From the NCBI GenBank assembly GCA_037043455.1, contig JAWPHD010011211.1, positions 22,006-86,005 of the forward strand: a stretch of DNA of 64,000 nucleotides, written 5' to 3'. Made by a program: the position numbers and the translations under genes. The notes beneath the pieces are model-generated. The model was not told the DNA's origin. It ran no database searches and saw only the letters and a program-made list of their open reading frames with translations. Below are positions 34,511 to 46,282 of the stretch, one piece after another (the stretch's first letter is position 1; each line of letters begins with the position of its first letter). The DNA is from Cyrtodaria siliqua (taxonomy: Eukaryota > Mollusca > Bivalvia > Adapedonta > Hiatellidae).

Positions 34511-34794
34511 CAAATTGCATTATAATTGAACTGAATTGGAGTTTATAGTCGCACCAATAGCTAAGGTCATATGGCGACTTTCCAGCTTCATTGGTGGAGG
34601 AAGACCCCAGGTGCCCCTCCGGGCAATTTTCATGCACGGGCGGGAACCTGGGTAGAACCACCAACGTTCCGTAAACCAGCTGGATAACTTCCTCACATAA
34701 ATATTACAAGGCCCCGGAGGGATCGAACCCACAGCGTTGAGGGGCAAGTGATTTCTAACCACTCGGCCACGGACACTCCAAATTGCATAATAAT
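34511..34794 (-). mobile_element. SINE family B, full length with 16-bp target duplication
   Basis: Reverse-orientation copy (body 34527-34778) of the SINE at 21095. The duplication caaattgcat(t/a)ataat flanks it with one mismatch. Confidence 0.87.
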
Positions 34795-34927
34795 GATGCC
34801 ACTAACAGTTTAATTTGCGTAGTCCATTTTACTCATAAACTGGCAGCAACTTCGTAAATCGTACGATTATACTTTCTCCACGCAACTGCATGTTAAATAT
34901 AATGTTATGAATGTTTGTGTTTTTCAG

Positions 34928-34984
34928 GGTTTTACCAGACCGAAGGAGAAAATCGAGGACATCATGCTGTCTCCAAGGCACCAG
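34928..34984 (+). CDS. Internal exon 2 of the 19396-59441 gene
   Basis: Acceptor ttttcag before 34928 and donor cag|gtaaac after 34984; 19 codons (GFTRPKEKIEDIMLSPRHQ), phase 0 at both ends. It can be spliced to first exons A, B or C and to the 45843 exon, or be skipped without changing frame. Confidence 0.7.
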
Positions 34985-35254
34985 GTAAACATTTGAGTTT
35001 ATACTCGTTCTGCTGCTTCTTCTTGAAAGTCCTCCAAATGAGAGGGAAAACATAACTGGTGGTTTAGTACTGTAACATGAGATGACAATGGTCGATGACA
35101 GCATACATGTAGCATAAAGCTACTTATAAAACATGACTGCCGGCATTGCTGGCAGTTGGTTTGTTGTATAGAACTACTAATGTCCTGTTAGTATTATATC
35201 TTCAGGTACTTGTAGAATTACATTATATTCGAATTATAGTATATTTCCCGAGCA

Positions 35255-35450
35255 ACCCATCGCCTCCGTGGATAGTAAAAACGCTGCGTTTGAAGCTTTT
35301 GGGGTTCGAATCCCACTGGGAGCTCGACGTGTCAAGTGAGAAAATGATGGCAGGAGGTTTACAGTACTGGTTATACACAGGAAAAATGAGATTGTCTGCC
35401 TCTATCACAAAAAAACGTCATATAAAGCCTAAAATGTGCTGAAAATTACT
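35255..35450 (+). mobile_element. SINE family C copy
   Basis: Head CGCCTCCGTGGATAGTAAAA and GGTTCGAATCCCACTGGGAG, body ggcaggaggtttacagtact, tail aaaatgtgctgaaaattac. Confidence 0.75.
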
Positions 35451-35873
35451 AAAAGCACCAGTCAACAACAAGTATAATTTAGGTAATTGAAAAATTATAT
35501 TATGTTTAATTTGGTTTTACTGAGCAGCCTTTACCTGTTCAAATTATATACATGCACTTGAAATAAAGTATTACAAATGTCAAAACTACACCTAAATTTT
35601 ATGAATTTAAACGTTCTATTTGCTATGCATTTTGATTTGTTAACAAACCTTAAACCCGATATGTAATGAAACCCGGTAATGCATTAACATATAGTCCTAA
35701 TTGAAAAATATCAGTAAATCCTCTTTTGAAGGTTTAGAACTTCCATTGACAATTTAAAAACCAAATGGTATTGACATAATGGTATTTTCCACAGGGGCAT
35801 GTGTCAGGAAATTATGAAGTGTGTATACAATAGTCAGTTGAATCTCGAACGTCTTATATAGGCATACCCTCTA

Positions 35874-36208
35874 ACTGACAATAAGAATTGAATTGAATGT
35901 TGTTTAACGGCTCATCAACATAGTATAGGTTATTTAGAGCCGCCCCAGAGAGAGGGGAAAGATACAACGTGCCCTACTCCTATTATCGAATAGATTCCTA
36001 TGGTTCTTTAACGTGCTGGGAGGATAGACCGATACACGGGACCGCCAGCTTTACGTCCCCATCCGACGGCGAGGCTAAGGGAAAGTGTCTTGCCCAAGAA
36101 CACAACGACGAAACTCAGTGGCACCTCGGAGGATTAAACCCGGAAACTCCAGTTACAAATCCGCCGCGTTACCGACTGTGCCACTCCAGCCATCTGACTG
36201 ACAATAGG
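35874..36208 (-). mobile_element. SINE family A, full length with target duplication
   Basis: Body 35886-36196 in reverse orientation. The tail is at the left (GTTTAACGGCTCATCAACAT) and the tRNA head at the right (ACTGTGCCACTCCAGCCAT). The duplication actgacaata(a/g)g flanks it (35874-35885, 36197-36208). This copy shows the text from which the 65-bp satellite arose. Confidence 0.88.
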
Positions 36209-37375
36209 AAAAAGATACAATAATTATACGATAAGAAGTATTTTTGTCAGATGATTACACTTGTAAGAACTGAGAAAAAAATACGATCATAATTAATTGT
36301 CAGTATTTTTTTTTCTTTCGTCTGCTTTATGGTTAGATTGTATTACACATCTTATCATGCATTATAAACTATTATAAAAAAATGTACTTTGGTGAAATAA
36401 AACGTTCCTAAATACATTTGTTTAATAAAAAGCTCTATGTGTCACATGATTTCCGAACAATCACGTGGAGTAATACTGACGCAACTGTATATTATACGAT
36501 ATTACGTTTCTGCGTGTACTGTTTTAAGTATGTTATTATTTAAGGCTAATGTTACACAGTTTATTGTAAATTCACTACTTTTTTTCTGTATAACTAAAGT
36601 TAATAGTTGTACTGTAAGACAACCATTACATCTATTACTACGTGTGCGTCCGTACAGTCGAGAGAGACGTTGTGCAATTTTTTCTTAGTGTGGTAACTTA
36701 GACATGAGTACGTACAGCACTTACGGGGTTATTGTACGTATGTTCGGATTTCGTGGGGTTGATTTGTATATTCCCAGAAAATAATAGAATTTCGAAATTC
36801 CTTGAACCACCTGATAGTGTTTTAAACATAACTGAAGAATTTCATTTTGGGGTTAAACCCACAAAGCAAGAACTACCCCCACAATGTTAGAAACAGCTTA
36901 CGGGGTAGCCCCATAATGTCACTCCTGTAAGAACTAACTTTGTTGGCTGAACCCTGTGACTTACATACCTGAACAACTGGCACGCTTACAAGATAACTGG
37001 CTGTGCTGTACGGCCGACGTTACGGGTCACCATTTCAAGCCTCACTATTTTTCAAACAAAACAGAGATAATACAGACCTTGTGTCGGTTTTTAGAATATA
37101 ATATTACCGTCAAAGCACTAAATCATCCGGTGTTCGTTTGTTTAAGCGTACTCTTCGATAAAACGGTATGCGAACGTTGAAATAATTTGTACTAAAAGCA
37201 CACCATTTAGTCCTGCAATCTACATGTTTATGCATACATGCAGTGTAAAATGGAGTACAGCGTTGTAGTTCACGTGATTGTTCGCGATATGGTATTACAA
37301 ATATGTATTGTTTGCTTAGTTTGCATTGCAATGTTTTATTCTATTTAATGTATTGACTTGCATATAATGCCCCCG
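36209..37375. other. Intronic spacer, no recognised feature
   Basis: No supported gene. Open frames 36437-36688 and 36956-37180 have no family features. Confidence 0.35.
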
Positions 37376-37376
37376 A

Positions 37377-37510
37377 GTTATACGACTTTAGAAACGAGGC
37401 TTGCCAGGGAAAGTAGTTTGACACACCGAACTAACCCACTTTCGTCAATGAGGCTCGAACCCGTAACGTCCGGAGTCAAAATCGAATAGATTACACCTCC
37501 GTTCTACTGG
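37377..37510 (-). repeat. tRNA-like SINE head, minus strand
   Basis: The B-box-like GGGTTCGAGCCTCATTGACG is followed (minus strand) by agtgggttagttcggtgtg; the A-box region ccagtagaacggaggtgtaa is poor. It resembles the head of a diverged family A SINE. Confidence 0.4.
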
Positions 37511-37647
37511 TTGTCTATAGAGTCAATAGAGTAAGAGTACATAACAATGGCTGCATTCAAATGTGTTTTATAAATACTTTTTTTTTTTCATAAGTTACAC
37601 GTTTCTTTATTCTTCATTTAATAATGAACTGAACGTTGCTCATGCGT

Positions 37648-37935
37648 CTGTCCGTGTTCTAGTAGTAGAGCGTACGCCTCTCACAGGGGATGTGGTGGGT
37701 TAAATCCCCGATAGAGGCATACTAAAGACTTCATACAAATAATACTAGTAGCTCTTTTAGTTTAAACTTATTTATTTTACACCGATTGCAACGAAAGCTC
37801 TATGAACTTATTTGAATCACTCTCGATGTCTTCCTGGGTAGAACCAGTACTAAGCAATGCAGATAAAGTGTCTTGCTCAGGGACACAACGCATATGGCAA
37901 TGACGGGAATCGAACCCACAACATTAATAATCATC
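37648..37935. repeat. tRNA-like heads and SINE pieces
   Basis: Plus strand 37655-37725 has TAGTAGAGCGTACGCCTC and GGTTAAATCCCC (tRNA-like). Minus-strand pieces at 37838-37925 include the ctgggtagaaccagtact and aagtgtcttgctcaggg motifs of families C and A next to an inverted B box (gggaatcgaaccc). Confidence 0.4.
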
Positions 37936-39362
37936 AAAAACCAAAGTTTGTCTGTTGCTGCTAAAACATGTTTTATTCAAATTGCGAAATCACTATATTT
38001 TTACTATAAAGGGAGGTAATCGGAAAATATTCGTTCTTGAAAGCTGTATGGCGCAAAAATGAGCGTCTTTTCTCTGTTTTTGTGGTGATGAGGTCATTTT
38101 CTGTTTATTTCAATATAACAAAACTGTGTTAACTCAAAGTTTTAACAGTCAAGACCCGGAAATGCTGTTTAAACAAAATCAAGGGTAATACGTTTGCCCA
38201 CAAGTTTGATGCAAAGAAATTTGTTTTCATGACAGTGCTGGACTTTAACAAAGATATTGGCATAGAAGATTAAATAAAATATAATTTCACTGTGTCCAAA
38301 TCTATGGGTAAAGTTGGGGACGTTTCTATTTTTGCTCCGTATATATACAAATGTGGCATGAAATGTGAAAATATGGTTAAACAAATGCATGTGAAAGACA
38401 AAATTATTATGAACATGAACAAACAACATACATATATGGATTAGTATTACGTTTTTAAATAAAACTATAATACAAATGTATTAGAAATGAGAACTGCCAC
38501 AAGAATATATAACAGTATATATGGAGAACTATAGTGGTCACAATTCTTAGAAACTTTATATTAAGCAATTTTCTATAATACTGCCGTGATATGACTTAAA
38601 GGGTGTTACAAGCGACGTTAAACCCCATATTAAAGTACATACATAGGTGTCTTTGTTCGTTATATCATTTTGTCCCTATTATATGACTTTGTCGTTACAC
38701 GTTTATGTCATTCTATGATATAATTGTGCGTTTATCTGATATGTTATATACCGATCTTTCCTACTCTTGCGTACCATATCATTTAACACAAAGGGAATCA
38801 AATACTGAACACGTATTTTTTAAACATGTAAAATACTCAAGCCCGTTGCTAGAAAACTATTACATTTTAGGAAATGTTATATACAACATTAATTTTGATT
38901 CTACTATAGAACACGAATTTATTATTTGGTAAATACGACAAAATAGATCGGTTGAAGTGGCACATATCTAAATACCCATATGATAACTGTTTGACAACCT
39001 TCTGATATAAGGACAACTCGACGATAAGAAATTATTCAATTCAGAATGATTTGTGTATAAACTGATAACTGAATGATTTATATTAATATAATTTCGCTCA
39101 CACCAGTATGTCTCATGTAATTGTATAGCACATACATAATCGATTTCAAACATAACAAAGTGTGGCATGTTCTTATGGTGACAACAGAATGGGGGTATGG
39201 TGTACTGTCGGGGTCAAAACTATAGATGTATGTTATTCTATGCAAAATTGTAGATGCAGCTATAAATAGAACAGGTGCATCTATATATTTTATGGATGCA
39301 CCTGTAATATGTACTAAGATGCAACCATAAATTATATAGGTGTACCTTTACTATATATATGT
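37936..39362. other. Intronic spacer; SINE D tail at 38582-38642
   Basis: TGCCGTGATATGAC, gcgacgttaaaccccatatt and catacatag match the 3' end of family D. The rest holds nothing I can support. Confidence 0.4.
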
Positions 39363-39612
39363 GCACCTACGTCTATAGTTATGACTCCATCCGTACACCT
39401 ACGTCTATAGTTATGACTCCAGCCGCACCTATGTCTATAGTTATGACTCCATCCGTACACCTAAGTCTATAGTTATGACTCCATCCGTACACCTACGTCT
39501 ATAGTTATGACTCCAGCCGCACCTACGTCTATAGTTATGACTCCATCCGTACACCTACGTCTATAGTTATGACTCCAGCCGCACCTACGTCTGTATTTAT
39601 GACTCCATTCGT
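39363..39612. repeat. 30/32-bp minisatellite
   Basis: About eight copies of cacctacgtctatagttatg plus actcca, in two alternating forms ending (t)ccgta or gccg. Degenerate half-units of the same text (gcaaccataaattatatagg and similar) precede it from 39250. Confidence 0.85.
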
Positions 39613-40303
39613 ACACCATACAAAGGAGAAGGAGGTGGTGACTTGGACGTCTGTCACAAACGTGTCCACACTAAAAATCGTGGATAAAGGTGAAACAAAA
39701 CAAATATAGAGTTTTGATGTTTACTAACGTTTTCAATATTGAATTTCACACTGCATCACTGCACCACACTGTGATAATGCATGTATAATCATCGTTGACC
39801 GCAAAACCCTAAACGTTCACATATATAGTTCAGGTTAAAATAGTACCATTAGTAACATGATAGTTAGTTAACGCGTGTACATGTAGAAGTCTTCGTAACC
39901 TAGATATATTACGCTAATATTCACATGAAAAGTTTTTTGTCCCTGCACCTTAAATATCTTGTATAACCTTTCCTTTTACACAACTGATACATCGTTTTCC
40001 TTAAGGCTTTCAATACTAATTAGTGACTTTAATAATACGCTTAGCGGGGAAATGAATTGTTCATAATAATACGATACCCGTCGCGATGTTATTAAATCGA
40101 CCTTTGTATCGATTTTCAATAAAGAATACTCTTAAATTTGCTCACAAAGCCATGTGGTATTAATGTCATACTAAAATCTCTTTTTTGCCCTAAATGTCTG
40201 TATTACATTTAATTATAACCCAGTTCTTGTCGTTAAGAAGCATTGTTAACCCGTGTTAGTACAGATCAACCACCGTGTATACATTTGATAGCGTACTAAA
40301 ATC
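39613..40303. other. Intronic spacer upstream of candidate exon D
   Basis: No repeat or second gene recognised. Confidence 0.35.
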
Positions 40304-40378
40304 ATGGATGAATACAGAGACAATCCTGCTTTTGAGGAATTTTATAAACTTAAAGGAATCACACCGAGATACGAAAGT
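40304..40378 (+). CDS. Alternative first coding exon D
   Basis: The ATG at 40304 opens 25 codons (MDEYRDNPAFEEFYKLKGIT then PRYES) and stops at a consensus donor (agt|gtaagt), phase 0, matching the 45843 exon. No acceptor precedes the ATG. It would yield a form without exon 2 and without the form-A N-terminus. The acidic protein-like composition and strong donor make it a credible exon. Confidence 0.55.
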
Positions 40379-41070
40379 GTAAGTGTTTTTTTTCTGCATT
40401 CAATTGTAAAATTTTGGTTTTATTTGTTTATTGTTTACTTTATTGTTAAGGTTTCCTTTTAATGGGATGTGCTTTTGTTTGCCCTGCATGGTCAATTTGG
40501 ACGCTACATGTAGGAAAGTAAAGAGGTTGTGTACACATAAAACCAATTTAAGCTAATCAGTACAGTGCGGAAATGCTATTCCATTGTGTATGGGTGATGT
40601 GCATTTCTCTCCTGTTAGGATTCAACAGAATATATGAAGTGTTTATTCAGATAATTCCAATGGGTCATAAGACCCGTGAGTATACAACAAATACATATAA
40701 ACTTGACAGCGATAGTAAACTATATATACAACATTATACCAACAATTAACATAATTAACAGAAAAGTATTCATATGTATAAGGTAACAATTAATTTTCTT
40801 CAGCAGTTAATGTTGTTATTTTGCTTTCACCGCAAAATATGCAGAGAAGGTGACTGAACCATCACATTGAATCGCTAATATGTTCATCTACATATTTATA
40901 TTAATTTATATATAATATTAGATTTAACTAACGTGATAAATGAAAGCTTCTAACTAGTACACACATGTATATACATAGCTTGTAATAAACGAATATACAC
41001 TTATAACGTAAACATGCAACTTTAGAATAACATAAAAAAATAAATATATATATATATATATTACTTATTT
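40379..41070. other. Intronic spacer with a TA microsatellite
   Basis: Ends in a (TA)n run at about 41040-41062. No gene supported. Confidence 0.4.
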
Positions 41071-41410
41071 ACGGTTCGCGCTTGCCCAGTGGATAGCAGG
41101 TTCGACTTTGAATCGTGAAATCACGGGTTCAAACCTCACCGAACCTCACCAAAACCTCACCGAACCTCACCAAACTTCACCGAACCTCACCGAACCTCAC
41201 CAAACCTCACCGAACCTCACCAAACCTCACCTGCGCCACTTGGTTTCTTGGGGGTGTCCTTCGGCATGATACATACATAACCCTCGTCCGTCAAAAGTGG
41301 ACGTAAACCGAGTTCTCCTGAGTACTATTTGATAGATTTGGACACGTCTTTTAGGTGCAGATGTATCCCTCCACTCTCTATGATGTTTATGGCGATTTGA
41401 GACACCACTA
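41071..41410 (+). mobile_element. SINE family A relative with an internal minisatellite
   Basis: Head CGCTTGCCCAGTGGATAGCA, B box CGGGTTCAAACCTCACC. An array of roughly ten-base units (cgaacctcac/caaacctcac, 41131-41231) sits exactly at the B-box end. The SINE then resumes (ctgcgccacttggtttcttg, gtccgtcaaaagtggacgta). Confidence 0.7.
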
Positions 41411-41662
41411 CAAGCAAAGTACGGAAGTGATACCGACTTCGTGTTCAGAATTAGTTAATACTATAAGCATCAAACTTACATTTAATAATCAGATTTCGCC
41501 AGACGTTAATTGAATCCGGTAAAATGTTATGTGACTTGTGTTAATTGATTGTTATATACACACTACCTGTACTACACATAAACTAGTTGGCCCTGCAAGC
41601 TAATCGTTTTACGTATAAGCGCAGATTAAATTGTACACAGCGTAATAGTACACAAGTGAGTG

Positions 41663-41932
41663 TGGCAGAAAACAATGATCGTTGCTCTTAGAGCAACGAT
41701 CATTGAATTCTATTTTTAAAATACTCCATTTTTCGCTACTACATGTAGCAAAAAATGGAGTATTTTAAAAATAGAATTTTCAGCAACTCTGCAGTTCTGC
41801 ATGTGAAAAGGTTCTATGGCCATTCTGCATGTTTTATCTGTGTGTAAATGGAGAGTAAGTCTGGAATGTTCATTCCTGTTGGCTCCATATTACCTTTTTG
41901 TGTTGGTCCGCCGTAAAACCCAATTCAACTCC
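41663..41932 (+). mobile_element. SINE family E with two perfect hairpins
   Basis: Same family as 15255-15832. Between the aaaacaatga and gcaactctgcagttctgca landmarks lie two palindromes: one of 14-bp arms (41674-41705, aatgatcgttgctc and reverse) and one of about 33-bp arms (41706-41783, gaattctatttttaaaatac and onward, loop about tacatgta). The 15255 copy has neither. Confidence 0.75.
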
Positions 41933-42942
41933 ACCGAATCTGTGTGTTCATGTTTGTCTCTACACCAGTTGTGAATAATTCACATTCACTACGAGTACGT
42001 AGCTTTTCCGGGCAGGCGGCCTTTTTGCTGCCATTGATTTGCTAGTCGTGGTATTCATACTTTATAATTAAAGTGAATTCCGATATGCATTTTAAACCTT
42101 ATGTTTACTCTGCTTTTTTATTTAATATTTGTTCAGTTTAAATCAGGAAAATAATCAATGAAAACATGTTTACTTTTGTCACACGCCGACGTCAATGAAA
42201 ATTGCATACTTTTGATAAAGTTTTCTGACATATTCGTCAGTCTCGGCACTGTACCACACGAAGATTTAGTTTATATAGGAACATATTATGACATTCGATC
42301 AAACGAGCAGAAACGTGTGTCTGGTTACTGTTGGTTTGTACGACTTCAAAACGTTTGCAAAAGAAAATAATTCAAAGCAGGATCATGTGTCAAAAATGCA
42401 AGGGCTGATCTAGGGAGTGGGGCGGACCCCCTCTAAAACCTTCCAAAAAAACAAAAACAAAAAACATGTTTTTTTTTGAGAAAAAAAGAGAGTTGTTATT
42501 TTGCAATATTTTAGTGGGGAATTTGTTAACTAAAAATGTGCAAAAAACAGTTTTTATTTGGCAATAGTTTTTTTTGTTGTTTTTTGCTCTTTTTTCTAAA
42601 TTGAGACTGTTAATGCAGACGTTAGATCAGCAGTAAAAACAAAACTATCGTTTTACTCGATCAGTCATATTAGAGAAAGACATCTTCTTTCTTCAGCTTA
42701 CCTTTACAAAATATCACTGAATAAAAAAATGAAGACGAAATATAGATACGTTAAATACGGTAATATCAAGGTCGAAGATAAGTTCAACAATCTATTGTAA
42801 ACTGGCTCACTAAAGCTGTCTAGTATAAAGGCGGAACAATCAGAGATTAACGTATTAAGAAAACGGGGTTTTAATCAGCCTTGGTTAGAGACGTATTTAT
42901 ATCTATTGTCCGTGGAATGATTTGTATTATCGCATTATGCAG

Positions 42943-42974
<32 letters not shown>

Positions 42975-42993
42975 CTTTATTTTACTTTAATGT
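41933..42993. other. Intronic spacer, low-complexity
   Basis: T- and A-runs around 42440-42600 and a (TA)n run at 42945-42970. The open frame 42158-42370 is not recognised. Confidence 0.4.
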
Positions 42994-43766
42994 TTTAAAG
43001 GAACACCTGGCAATCTTGATTTTTGAAAAACCCTCGGCGTCCCGTTAGTTTTCTACATAACTTGCATTTGTTCAATCATTAATATTAGATATACGTTTAC
43101 ATTATTTTTAATTACTGCTTCATTCCTCCATGCTTCATCGGTTTTTGCGCACAATATGACCTATTTATGTGCCGACGTGCCGTAAAACGCCATTCATTCA
43201 TTCATTAATTATAAGAATATCTGAAAGATAATTGTTTTGTTCATGTTACTAACCTGTTTATTATTATTATTAACTATTGAAAGGTAGTTACTTAGTTCAA
43301 CCTCCTACTCTTATTTACTATACTACATAATAATAATAATAATAATGAAATGATAAATTATACCATTTGTATATATTTCACCATTGAAATCACATGACAA
43401 AAAATAATAAAACTTCTGTTATATGTTAAAGAATCAATTGTATTAAGAAACGCTTTATTAACTATTGAAAGGTAGTTACTTAGTTCAACCTCCTACTCTT
43501 ATTTACTATACTACATAATAATAATAATAACAATAATAATGAAATGATTAATTATACCATTTGTATATATTTCATCATTTACTTGTATATATACGTTGAC
43601 ATCATATATGCTAATATGTATGTATTGTAGACGATGTACTTTGTACAAGTCTGAATACAAAGTCTGTCTGTCTTTATTATAATATGTCAAGTATATGCCT
43701 AAAATTATCGTAGAATAATAAATCAAGATGCAAATTTAATTCTTGAATTGCCGTGTGTCCCTTTAA
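42994..43766. mobile_element. MITE family 1, long copy with LINE insertion
   Basis: The left end TTTTAAAGGAACACCTGGCA and the right end GAATTGCCGTGTGTCCCTTT are inverted partners. It contains a LINE 3' end at 43092-43206 and an internal direct duplication of about 130 bp (43270-43385 and 43458-43575, tattgaaaggtagttactta and following). Confidence 0.65.
43092..43206 (+). mobile_element. LINE 3' terminus
   Basis: Last ~115 bp of the LINE: tacgtttacattatttttaa, gcgcacaatatgacctattt, GCCGACGTGCCGTAAAACGC and an ATTC tail. Confidence 0.8.
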
Positions 43767-43782
43767 TAGCTTGCTAGTATAA

Positions 43783-43783
43783 T

Positions 43784-43814
<31 letters not shown>

Positions 43815-43816
43815 TA

Positions 43817-43866
<50 letters not shown>
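43783..43866. repeat. Compound (TAA)n / (CA)n microsatellite
   Basis: (AAT)n at 43783-43812 followed by (AC)n at 43830-43864. Confidence 0.95.
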
Positions 43867-43869
<3 letters not shown>

Positions 43870-45110
43870 AACCACAGAGTATTGTTGGAGAACGATACCT
43901 TATAGCGCGAGATCAATTAAAAATGGTGCACTAGCAGAGTTAGATATTCGATTAATAGACTAAAGCATGCACACTGCACAATATCAAAACCTTGTATGTT
44001 ATTTAGAGCAGTTTCAGAGCCAGCCCTACCAAGCATGCATAACTTATGCAACCTGTGTGTGGGGGTCAATAGATACCGAAAGCCTTATGATAGCGAGATT
44101 GGCAGTCAGAATTCATTCATTTCATAATTGTATCGTTCATACTGTCTACAGTAAAACATGATCAACAGCGGCATTTACAAGCATTTCATACTCAATACCT
44201 GTCTAACGTTTGATACTAATGGAAATAGTGTAGAAACAATGTTTAATGTAAACTTGCCATATACAAAAGCAGTCACTTTAAAATTCTACAGTGTATAAAC
44301 ATTCAACATTATTGTATTGTTCCCAACACTTTTACAATATTCTACTCGATCCATACATTGAACATGTTGAATATAAGTTTGTTTGACTTACGATCTATAG
44401 CTTTCATATGTAATTTTAACGGCGTGCGAGTTGTAAATAACCGGCTTTATTTCTATTAGCCAGTATTGGGACAATTGTATGGCTCGTATTGACTTAGGGC
44501 AGGTTATATTGGTTTTAGATTTAGCGTTCAATACATTTCTATGTTTTGCATTAAAGTGTCATCTACATTCCGCCAATTGATGAAAGGAAGGACACGCATT
44601 TGCAATTTAAATTTACTTGTTGATAAGCACGCTGGTAATCTCGGGCCAATCGGAACTGATCAAGCAGGCTCTCAAAAGGCCACGTTTGATCAGGGTCTTG
44701 ATGCGCTTTAAATCGATCATGTTCAGGTAAACGCTTGTCAATTTAGTAGGCTACGGTTAATGCTGTCAAATGATGTGAACATGAACTGAAATGACTAGGT
44801 ATTTTCTTTTTTTTTTATCTCCCGTTAATACACGTAGGGTCATATTGGGACAGCGACATCAGAGGGAGATGCGTTTCTGATTAGACATATCGCCACCAGG
44901 GAACAAAAAACGCGGTACAGAGGTCTCCAAACGCAATGCCTTATCCATCGAGATATTGAGTAATCGATCCGTATAAAAACAAACATTCATATTAGATTGC
45001 GTTTATATGTAACGACACGGAGTTCGTATATGGTATAAGAACCCTGATCGAAGGAATGTCTGTGAACATACAAAGTAGTATAGAATCTGTTACATGTTCT
45101 GTAGTACATA
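43867..45110. other. Intronic spacer, no recognised feature
   Basis: No gene or repeat that I can support. Confidence 0.4.
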
Positions 45111-45480
45111 CAGTCTAACCGGAGCAAGATACCACCTCTGTTAAGAGACCATCTGCTTTAAGAGACCACACTTTTCATTCCCACCTGTATTAAGAGACCA
45201 CATGTGTTAAGAGACCATCTGTGTTAAGAGACCACCTGTGTTAAGATACCACCTGTATTAAGAGACCACATGTGTTAAAATAACACGTGTATTAAGAGAT
45301 CACCTGTGTTAAGATACCACCTGTATTAAGAGACCACCTGTGTTAAGAGACCACCTGTGTTAAGATACCACCTGTATTAAGAGACCATCTGTCTTAAGAT
45401 ACCACCTGTATTAAGATACCACCTGTGTTAATAGACCAGTTGTGATCGTCCCTATAATGGTTAGAAAAGGTTTGACTGTA
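45109..45480. mobile_element. MITE family 2 with 17-bp minisatellite expansion
   Basis: Ends CAGTCTAACC (45111) and GGTTTGACTG (to 45478), with TA on both outer sides. The interior is about sixteen copies of ttaagagaccacctgtg (17 bp, variants ttaagatacc). The relative at 34256 has only scattered single blocks. Confidence 0.8.
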
Positions 45481-45842
45481 GTTGAGTTTGGTGAAGTCCA
45501 ATTTTAGCAGTTCATTATGGATTGCGGATAACATTGTAGAATGATTGGGGTTTTACGCCTGTTCTTTTTGTAGTTAATGAAAGATCATGAGTGATGTTCA
45601 TGACGTAGGGATGGTGAAAGGTCGTAATCGAGTTCCGCTGCACGATGATTCAGAGGCGAGCAAGTCTGCGTCTTATTGTCAGTACGTATGAGTCAGCCAG
45701 TTTGTAGAGTTAATTAGAAGCGTGTATCACAGATCAAATCCCAACAGTGAATTATATTCTCAGTCGATGAATAACACTGGGAAAATATTGAATATATATT
45801 AATTACTAAAATGTACACGTACTGTTGATGTGTCTTTTTCAG

Positions 45843-45930
45843 ATATTTAATAGATGGAAAGTCCCGGACCGACTTGTGGACATGCCCCCCACCCCAATGA
45901 TGCCAGCGACGCCATTAGATAGAGAGGAAG
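45843..45930 (+). CDS. Internal exon 3 of the 19396-59441 gene
   Basis: Acceptor gtctttttcag, donor aag|gtgcgt; 88 nt, phase 0 in and 1 out. Encodes IFNRWKVPDRLVDMPPTPMM and PATPLDREE, a proline/methionine-rich linker typical of extended, unstructured segments. Only 171 bp separate it from the next exon. Confidence 0.75.
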
Positions 45931-46101
45931 GTGCGTTGATTAATTACTTGCTAACAAAAAACATATTGAATATGTTTAAACTTTGAACGATTCCTAAAGT
46001 TTAATAAAAAAGGAAGCTTATTCTTATTATCCTCACACAGTTATTTGTTAAGTCAGAAAACTGTATAGTTTTCTTTAACAATGTATGTTAATATGTTTTA
46101 G

Positions 46102-46206
46102 CAATGACCCCTCCAAGATCCGTACAGACACCGGCCAAGGCCCAGGTAAAACTGGTTACCCCACCAGCTTCTAGAATGTCAAGAGGAATGTCAAGAGAAA
46201 TGTCAC
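46102..46206 (+). CDS. Internal exon 4 of the 19396-59441 gene
   Basis: Acceptor atgttttag, donor cac|gtgagt; 105 nt, phase 1 at both ends. Encodes AMTPPRSVQTPAKAQVKLVT then PPASRMSRGMSREMS, basic and Ser/Arg/Pro-rich with a repeated MSRGMSREMS. Its phase-1 exit does not match the plausible frame of the exon at 53531. Confidence 0.75.
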
Positions 46207-46282
46207 GTGAGTATCTATGATCATTGATTTTTTTCCTAATTATGGCATCTTATGGATTATAGTCCCTCCGCCCGGTTCACTA

